A stretch of 38,213 nucleotides of DNA from Deltaproteobacteria bacterium (lineage in GTDB: Bacteria; Myxococcota_A; UBA9042; DTJE01): NCBI GenBank assembly GCA_016784945.1, contig JADHTP010000003.1, forward strand, positions 1 to 38,213, in the 5' to 3' direction. The notes beneath the pieces were generated by a model. It was not told the DNA's origin, did not search any database, and saw nothing but the letters and a program-made list of their open reading frames with translations. Made by a program: the position numbers and the translations under genes. This document shows, one piece after another, positions 33,077 to 38,213 of this stretch (position 1 is its first letter; each line of letters begins with the position of its first letter).

Positions 33077-34455
33077 TTGCCCACCACCTGAATGTCGTCC
33101 AGGTACACGCCTTCATAAGTGTTGGCGAATCCGTTGACCGTGTCGAACACGAAGGCGACGGCCACGGTGTCTCCCGTATAGAACGCGAGGGACACGTTCA
33201 CCGGAACAAAGGCCCCCGCCGTGTTGGCGAACTGGGGGTACTGGGCCGACGACCACACCGTTGATTCCTGCCCGTCGAGGATCACCACCACGGACAGGAC
33301 GTCCGATGAGGCCACCAGTTCCGTTTCCTTCCACAGCTGGAACCGGAGTTCGGGCTCCAGGGTCTTGGTCAGGTCCAGTTCCGCGAAAACCGCCTTGCCG
33401 CCTACGGGCGTCTGGACGTCCACGTCGTAGGTGTGGGCCGCGGGGTCGCCGAAGTACAGGCTGGACGGTGGGCTGGCCGCGCGATGGGAGTCCACCACCC
33501 AGCCGGGCCCGGCACCGTAAAGCGCAGAAACGGTGAAGCCGCCCAGGCTGCCGTCGTCGAAATCCACGGTCAGCACCGAAGTGGTGCAGCACTCGGGCGA
33601 GGAAACGAGGGTGATCACGCACTCCCCCTTGTCACTGCCCACGGGGATCACGCAGGTGCCCACCTTGCAGGGATCGGTCACCTGGCAGTCCGGGTCGCCG
33701 GTGCAGCACGCCCCCACGGCCGCGTGTTCACAGTACAGGCTCACGCACACGTCCGACGTGCAGGCGTTCCCGTCGTCACATTCCTGGTCATCGGCGCAGC
33801 ACCCCGGGACCTCGGTGTACTCGCAGGCCCCCTTGTCGTTGCAGGTGCCGTCCTTTGTGCAGGGGTCGTCGTCCACGCAGTCTTCGTCGATCTGGCAGCA
33901 ACCGGTGTTGACCCACATACACTTCCCGTCCTGGCAGAAATCGTCGGTGCAGGGATTGGAGTCGTGGCAGTCCAGGTCCTTGCCGCAGCAGTCGCCGCCC
34001 ACCAGGACCGTGTAGGTGCACTTGTTGTTGAAGCAGTCGTCCAGGGTGCAGTCATTGCCGTCGTCGCACTGGGACGCCTTGGTGCAGCATGCCGGGTCCG
34101 GGACATCGTACTGGCATGCGTAGGAGTAGCATGTGTCCGTGGTGCAGGGGTTCTTGTCGTCACAGTCGGCGGGTTCGAGGCAGCACAGTGGTTTGTGCTC
34201 GTACACGCAATTGCCGCCTACGCAGACATCGTCGGTGCACAGGTTGTTGTCGTCGCAGTTCCGCAGGGTGAACTCGCATTTTCCGCCGACGCATGACGGA
34301 ATGGTGCAGGGATCGCCGTCGTCGCACTGTGACATGGACAGGCACTCGGGCGGTGGCCCGGGATCCGGCGTGGTGTTGATTTCGTCGCCACCTCCGCACC
34401 CGACCCAGATCAGGACCAGGGACAGGACGGCACACTTCCCTGTCGATGCGATCAT
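33067..34455 (-). CDS. Lipoprotein with eight myxobacterial-type Cys repeats and a beta-sandwich domain
   Basis: The start is ATG 34455 with AGGTGG upstream; the open frame to 34704 extends over the divergent hisG region and is not used. The 462-residue product has a lipoprotein signal (hydrophobic stretch, VGC). Eight tandem units of the form CDDGxxCTxxxCxxGxCxY (about residues 45-275) follow, related to the myxobacterial disulfide repeats. The C-terminal 175 residues form a likely jelly-roll (FDDGSLGGFTVS, AELDLTKTL, YLDDIQVVGKC), as in MAM- or carbohydrate-binding-like modules. Such proteins are surface-exposed adhesins or binding factors. It is first in an overlapping operon with a membrane protein and thiD. 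Confidence 0.8.
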   Translation of the reverse strand: MIASTGKCAVLSLVLIWVGCGGGDEINTTPDPGPPPECLSMSQCDDGDPCTIPSCVGGKCEFTLRNCDDNNLCTDDVCVGGNCVYEHKPLCCLEPADCDDKNPCTTDTCYSYACQYDVPDPACCTKASQCDDGNDCTLDDCFNNKCTYTVLVGGDCCGKDLDCHDSNPCTDDFCQDGKCMWVNTGCCQIDEDCVDDDPCTKDGTCNDKGACEYTEVPGCCADDQECDDGNACTSDVCVSLYCEHAAVGACCTGDPDCQVTDPCKVGTCVIPVGSDKGECVITLVSSPECCTTSVLTVDFDDGSLGGFTVSALYGAGPGWVVDSHRAASPPSSLYFGDPAAHTYDVDVQTPVGGKAVFAELDLTKTLEPELRFQLWKETELVASSDVLSVVVILDGQESTVWSSAQYPQFANTAGAFVPVNVSLAFYTGDTVAVAFVFDTVNGFANTYEGVYLDDIQVVGKCQ

Positions 34456-34515
34456 GCTTTTCCACCTGATGGACCAGTTCGAATGATAGCAGTTCATTTC
34501 TCGATGAGCGACCAA

Positions 34516-34529
34516 ACGATCGACGATCA
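34516..34529. repeat. Heptamer pair (ACGATCG ACGATCA)
   Basis: ACGATCG and ACGATCA, the same units as at 3076-3089 but in reversed order. They lie in the 175-bp divergent spacer between the Cys-repeat lipoprotein gene and the his genes. No attenuator-like His-rich leader peptide was found there. Confidence 0.5.
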
Positions 34530-34630
34530 TCGTGGCCAGCGCCTTCCGCCCTTCTGGTGACACCATCGGGCAATTGGGAATATCATTGTCCGGTTCGGGC
34601 GAACTGGGCCCGAGTACAGCAGGTATGCCA

Positions 34631-35179
34631 ATGGATTTGTCCTTACGGCTCGCGATTCCCAAGGGACGGCTCGAAGGCGCCGTCCTCGAATTGCTGGATG
34701 ACATCGGCCTCGACCCGGGCCGGAACGCCCGTTCCTATCGCCCCTCGGTGACGGCGCCCGATATTGCCGTCAAGATGTTCAAGCCCCAGAACATCCCGGA
34801 TCTGGTGGGCCTGGGATCGGCCGATGCGGGATTCACCGGTGGGGACTGGGTGGCCGAATCGGGCGCAGACGTGACCGGCGGCCGGGTGGTCAAGGGGACG
34901 CAGTTCGTGGGCCTGCGCGACGCGGGCAATCCCGTGGACCTGGCGGCCCGCTATTACCGGGAGGGCGCCGACGAGATCTTCTTCCTGGACATCACCGCCA
35001 GCGTGGATGGTCGGGATATCACCCTGGACGTGCTGCGGTCCGGGGCCGAGAAGGTGTCCGTGAATACGGCGGCCGTCAAGGACCCGTCCCTGGCGGCCTC
35101 CATTTTCCATTTCGGCGAGTACACCGTGGGGGACGTGAAAGAGTACCTGATCAGTGGCGGTGTGCCGGTGAGACTGTAA
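34631..35179 (+). pseudogene. In-frame hisG::hisF chimera with internal deletions
   Basis: The 182-codon frame starts at ATG 34631 (AGG eight bases upstream; ATG 34625 possible). Residues 1-80 are the HisG N-terminus: [19 protein letters not shown], the KPQNIPDL block, and [14 protein letters not shown]. At about 34868-34876 it switches to HisF ([30 protein letters not shown]). A second join near 35030-35041 skips the VGGGI region of HisF and resumes at [14 protein letters not shown] third near 35084-35097 skips about 150 residues to the HisF C-terminus, [18 protein letters not shown]...PVRL. All joins keep frame, and each lies at a short word plausible in both parents (DV, LR, SLA). Neither HisG nor HisF activity can survive: HisG lacks its catalytic and regulatory parts, and HisF lacks most of its barrel. 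Confidence 0.85.
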
Positions 35180-35194
35180 GGCAGGAGAGTATTC

Positions 35195-36418
35195 ATGCTG
35201 GTTCCGAGCATCGACTTGATGGACGGCAAGGCGGTCCAGCTCAAACACGGAAAGGAGAAGGTCCTGGAAAGAACCGATGTGCTGGAACTGGCCGAGCGGT
35301 TCGGGCGCGTGGGCGAAATCGCCGTGGTGGACCTGGACGCCGCCATGGAGAAGGGTGACAACGAGGAACTGATCCGGAAGATCGTCCGCGTGGCGGCCTG
35401 CCGGGTGGGCGGCGGAATCCGGACGGAAGACCACGCACGACGCCTGCTCCGGGCCGGGGCACACCGAGTGATCATCGGGACGGCGGCGTCCCGGGAGTTC
35501 CTGTCCCGCCTGCCCCGCCACCGGGTCATCGTGGCCCTGGATTCCATCAAGGGCGACGTGGTCACGGAAGGCTGGACCCGGTCCACGGGCAAGACACCCG
35601 TGGAACAGATGCAGATCCTCGCTCCCCATTGCAACGGGTTCCTGTGCACCTTCGTGGAAACAGAGGGGACCATGGAAGGAATCCCCATGGAACGGGTGAA
35701 AGAACTGGCCTCCGCCACCAAGCTGCCCCTCACCGTGGCCGGGGGCGTGAAGGGTCTGGACGAAGTGGTGGCCATCGACAAGGAGGGCGTGGACGTTCAG
35801 GTGGGCATGGCAATCTACACGGGCGCCATGGACGTGTCCGACGCCTTCGTGTCCTGCGTGGACTTTTCCAAGGGGCTGGTCCCCACGGTGGTCCAGGACG
35901 GGAACGGTCAGGTCCTGATACTGGCCTATTCCAGCCCCGAGTCCCTCAAGCAGGCCATTGAAACGGGCCGTGGCACCTATTACTCCCGGTCCAGGGAATC
36001 CCTGTGGGTCAAGGGCGAAACGTCGGGCAATACCCAGGGCCTGGTCCGGGTCATGGCCGACTGCGACCGGGACGCTCTCCTGTTCGTGGTGGATCAGAAG
36101 GGGATGGCCTGCCACCGGGGCACCTATTCGTGCTTTGACGGGGGTGAAAAGCAGTTCAACCTCGGGACTCTCTTCGACGTGATCATGGAGCGACGGCAGA
36201 GTCCCCGGCCCGGTTCCTACACGTCCTTCCTGTTCGAGAAAGATGACCGCATCCCCCGCAAGCTCAACGAAGAGGTGTACGAACTGCTGACGGCCCAGAG
36301 CCACGACGACGTGGTCTGGGAGGCGGCGGACGTGCTGTACTTCATGCTGACCTACGCGGCGAAACGCGGGGTTGCCCTGGAAGAAATCGTGGTGGAGCTG
36401 CGGGGCAGGGAACGATGA
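35195..36418 (+). CDS. Trifunctional HisA-HisI-HisE histidine biosynthesis protein
   Basis: The 407-residue protein joins three pathway enzymes. Residues 1-225 are HisA (MLVPSIDLMDGKAVQLKHGK, VVDLDAAM, CRVGGGIRTEDHARRLL, VIIGTAAS, VALDSIKGD), with PSIDLMDG and DLDAAM carrying its catalytic aspartates. Residues 228-325 are HisI (WVKGETSGNTQ, then DCDRD for Mg2+ and ACHRGTYSCF for Zn2+). Residues 330-407 are HisE (KLNEEVYELLT, VWEAADVLYFML). Together they would carry out steps 2, 3 and 4 consecutively, PRPP-ATP to PRFAR. All three active sites look intact. The HisA part is of the short type. The start has GGAG at good spacing, and the stop overlaps the hisD remnant start (ATGA). HisIE fusions are common; fusion to HisA is unusual in my knowledge. 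Confidence 0.88.
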   Translation: MLVPSIDLMDGKAVQLKHGKEKVLERTDVLELAERFGRVGEIAVVDLDAAMEKGDNEELIRKIVRVAACRVGGGIRTEDHARRLLRAGAHRVIIGTAASREFLSRLPRHRVIVALDSIKGDVVTEGWTRSTGKTPVEQMQILAPHCNGFLCTFVETEGTMEGIPMERVKELASATKLPLTVAGGVKGLDEVVAIDKEGVDVQVGMAIYTGAMDVSDAFVSCVDFSKGLVPTVVQDGNGQVLILAYSSPESLKQAIETGRGTYYSRSRESLWVKGETSGNTQGLVRVMADCDRDALLFVVDQKGMACHRGTYSCFDGGEKQFNLGTLFDVIMERRQSPRPGSYTSFLFEKDDRIPRKLNEEVYELLTAQSHDDVVWEAADVLYFMLTYAAKRGVALEEIVVELRGRER

Positions 36419-36645
36419 AGCGCGTGCACTACAGCGAACTGAACGCCGGGTTGCTGGCCCCCGCGAAGCCCGACCCGGACGTGTCAAAGGCCGTGATGGC
36501 CATTTTCGACACCGTGGAATCCGAAGGGGACGACGCGGTCCGGCGATACGCCGGGAGTCTGGACGGCCCGGGCCGAGGGTCTTTTCGGCTACGAAGCCGC
36601 GGCCAGGCGTCGCCAGTAGTCCGGCAGGAGAATCCAGAAAACTGA
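36415..36645 (+). pseudogene. hisD: hisD (histidinol dehydrogenase) N-terminal remnant
   Basis: The first 52 codons (MKRVHYSELNAGLL, VSKAVMAIFDTVESEGDDAVRRYAGSLDG) match the start of HisD, where an alpha-helical domain precedes the NAD-binding fold. Homology then ends at about 36567. The following 24 codons (GRGSFRLRSRGQ...) are unrelated, with a stop at 36645. Intact HisD is about 430 residues. The start overlaps the preceding stop by four bases, so the operon order hisA-IE then hisD was original. The source of the attached tail is unknown; other frames read LFGYEAAARRRQ, possibly a leftover of a different gene. Confidence 0.75.
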
Positions 36646-36655
36646 GGGTTGGCGT

Positions 36656-37594
36656 CTAACGACGGCCGTACCTGGTGCGCAACACCAGGGCCGCCACGAC
36701 CCAGGTGAGGAACAGCCACGGTAGGCCGCTCATGGGGCGGGGACCGGCGGTGCATCCGATGTCGCCACCGTCACCGGCTGCCGCCTTTTCTTCGGGGGCG
36801 GGGGACGTGGGGTCCTGGGGGCTCCCTGTGCCGTCGTTCTGGGAACCGCCCAGGCTGGCAAAGGCACTGTCCGGCGAGGATTCGGACCCCTGGTAGCCCG
36901 CACCGGACCAGCCGCCGGGAAGGCAGGCCTTATCGCCCGGGTCGTCGCATTCACAGGGCGGGCAGTCGCATTCTGGGACCTCGGGACAGTCGTCGTCGGC
37001 GGGACAGACCATCCCCGTGCACACGCACGGGGCGCATCCGCAGGGGACGGGGATCGCCTCGCACTCCCATCCGTCCGGGCAGTCGGACACGTCTTCACAG
37101 GCCTGCTGGGCGGGCATGCACCAGGCACCATCCACTTCGCACTGCTCCTGGAAGTCGTCTGGATTGCAGTCACATTCGATGACTTCAGGGCAATCGCAGG
37201 GCGGGCACTCGACGTCCGGTGGGCAGGTGGGACAGGCGCAGGCCGAGCAGGCGCATCCCGACCCCTGGCAGGATTCTACTTCCACGCATTCGAACCCGGC
37301 CTCACAGTCGTCGTCCTTGGTGCATTCCACCGGGTCGTACCGGCACATCTTTACCGTCTTGGTTTCACAGGGTTCGGGTTCGGGACAGGGGTCGCACTGG
37401 CACGGCGGGCACTCTCCTTCCGGGGGACAGAGGCAGGGGCAGGGCGGGCAGTCCGGCGCCGTGGCGCAGGGCAAGGTGACCTCTTCACACTGGAATCCGT
37501 AGGGGCAGTCCGCGTCAACGGTGCAATCGTCATCGGCCATGGCCGTCATCGGCACCGCCATCAGCAGGGCCGTCATGAACACCCGGATCTTCAT
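36656..37594 (-). CDS. Secreted Cys-rich protein with MYXO-CTERM-like tail
   Basis: The 312-residue product has a signal peptide (MKIRVFMTALLMAVPMTAMA) and a strong GGGAGGT site. The mature part has more than 45 cysteines in CPPCxC, CxVDADCPYGFxC and DDDCEAGFECVEVESC patterns. A Ser/Gly/Pro-rich region without Cys (about 230-275) then leads to GCTAGPRPMSGLPWLFLTWVVAALVLRTRYGRR-type ending, that is GC, a hydrophobic helix, and an Arg-rich end. That is the plan of MYXO-CTERM sorting signals, which are processed by myxosortase and put the protein on the cell surface. It lies 13 bp downstream of the HD-domain gene on the same strand. Ligand is unknown; the domains are likely disulfide-stabilised. 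Confidence 0.8.
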   Translation of the reverse strand: MKIRVFMTALLMAVPMTAMADDDCTVDADCPYGFQCEEVTLPCATAPDCPPCPCLCPPEGECPPCQCDPCPEPEPCETKTVKMCRYDPVECTKDDDCEAGFECVEVESCQGSGCACSACACPTCPPDVECPPCDCPEVIECDCNPDDFQEQCEVDGAWCMPAQQACEDVSDCPDGWECEAIPVPCGCAPCVCTGMVCPADDDCPEVPECDCPPCECDDPGDKACLPGGWSGAGYQGSESSPDSAFASLGGSQNDGTGSPQDPTSPAPEEKAAAGDGGDIGCTAGPRPMSGLPWLFLTWVVAALVLRTRYGRR

Positions 37595-37606
37595 AGGACA
37601 CCTCCC

Positions 37607-38164
37607 TTATTCCAGGTCCGCCGTCAGCATGGCTTCCACCGCAATACTAACGAATTCTTCCTGGGTCAGCCCCAGACCCTCGAACTGGCCGATCCGCTCA
37701 CGGCTGATCTTGGCGGCGAATCGCCTTTCCTTGATGCGTTTCCGCACGGATTTTGGTTTCACGTCCGCCAGCTTCTTCGATGGCAGGATCAGGGCGGTCG
37801 CGAACACCAGTCCCGAGATGGATTCGCCGGCGGTCAACGCGAATTCTAGGGGGGTCTTGCAGGGGATGCCCAGTTCGTCGCCGTTGTGGGACAGGATGGC
37901 GTCCAGGCCTTCTTTGGGGTAGTCCAGGTCGTTGAGGATCGCCACGGTCCGGAGTCCGTGGAGTTTCGGATCACCGTCCACCAGTTCCAGGTCCAGGTCA
38001 TGGAGCAGGCCGGTGATCCCCCACAACTCTTCGTCGTGTTCCAGTCGGTGTGCCAATCCCCGCAGGATGGCCTCGGAGGCCAGGCAGTGCTTGCGCGTGT
38101 AATCGACCTTCAGGTACCTGTTCAGGAGCGTAACGGCTTCGTCGCGCGTGGGCAGTCTGGACAT
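37607..38164 (-). CDS. HD-domain phosphohydrolase-like protein
   Basis: The 185-residue protein has the HD metal-binding pattern: H26 (TRKHCLASEAILR), H55-D56 in GLLHDLD, and later histidines in KLHGLRT and LSHNGDE. This follows the helical plan of HDIG/HDOD-related small hydrolases that cleave phosphate esters of nucleotides. The C-terminal third is basic (KSVRKRIKERRFAAK). A GAGGAGG site precedes ATG 38164. It would be cytosolic, with unknown substrate. It is the promoter-proximal gene of the pair with the MYXO-CTERM-like protein, but no functional link is evident. Confidence 0.8.
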   Translation of the reverse strand: MSRLPTRDEAVTLLNRYLKVDYTRKHCLASEAILRGLAHRLEHDEELWGITGLLHDLDLELVDGDPKLHGLRTVAILNDLDYPKEGLDAILSHNGDELGIPCKTPLEFALTAGESISGLVFATALILPSKKLADVKPKSVRKRIKERRFAAKISRERIGQFEGLGLTQEEFVSIAVEAMLTADLE

Positions 38165-38213
38165 GGCGGCCTCCTCGTGCGGTCAAGTCTATCACAGCGA
38201 TCCCGGGGGGCGC

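Noticed and set aside
31863-33116. A 417-codon frame extending thiD upstream
   Set aside because: The first 168 codons are a shadow of the membrane-protein gene; the ThiD homology and an overlapping ATG start at 32612.
36568-36655. Possible small gene in the tail after the hisD remnant
   Set aside because: None of the six readings gives a convincing start or family; LFGYEAAARRRQ is too short to assign.

Overview
The window is high-GC bacterial DNA that most resembles Myxococcota (the former deltaproteobacterial myxobacteria and relatives). The signs are many Asp-rich lipoproteins, secreted proteins built from tandem CDDGxxCTxxxC disulfide repeats, a C-terminal GC-hydrophobic-RR tail resembling MYXO-CTERM, a MopE-type D/C motif, and several membrane and outer-membrane proteins of unknown role. 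I see no rRNA, tRNA, CRISPR array, phage module or intact transposase. It is chromosomal, dense, and mostly short operons.

Layout. 1-8.2 kb: the end of a lipoyl-less GcvH-like gene, a protein-kinase-like gene, a PaaK/F390-synthetase-like adenylate-forming enzyme, an outer-membrane barrel plus NhaC antiporter pair, an EreA/ChaN-like lipoprotein, and a PlsC/DGAT-like acyltransferase. 8.2-13.4 kb: a lipoprotein of unknown function, a C-terminally truncated YhhN gene, a papain-like secreted protease homologue, a repeat-rich spacer carrying an rfbB remnant, a CrtC/AttH-like protein, and a broken MMPL gene abutting a broken lipoprotein gene. 13.4-19.6 kb: a promoter with a perfect 16-bp palindrome, followed by a tight four-gene operon (amidohydrolase-like, condensation/PapA-like acyltransferase, lipid-anchored alpha/beta hydrolase, MMPL exporter). 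This looks like a module for making, trimming and exporting an acylated hydrophobic product. 19.6-31.8 kb: a TVP38-type membrane protein, two secreted or lipoprotein genes, a Cys-rich fragment, a 2054-residue alpha-2-macroglobulin, a Cys-rich lipoprotein, and a membrane sulfatase-like enzyme with a MopE motif. 31.8-38.2 kb: a minus-strand operon (Cys-repeat lipoprotein, small membrane protein, thiD), a rearranged histidine locus, and an HD-domain gene with a MYXO-CTERM-like protein.

Two features run through the whole window. First, the spacers carry tandem arrays of 7-bp units, each array fixed for its own variant (GATAGTC, GATAGGC, GACAGAC, GATCRAC, GATAGCC), sometimes in inverted pairs. Second, many genes are clean fragments or chimeras: rfbB, YhhN, MMPL, a lipoprotein, hisD, and above all an in-frame hisG-hisF chimera with three junctions at short shared words. 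The histidine locus therefore cannot supply HisG, HisF or HisD as read, although hisA-hisI-hisE survives as one trifunctional gene. All family calls rest on motif recognition by eye; no database search was run.
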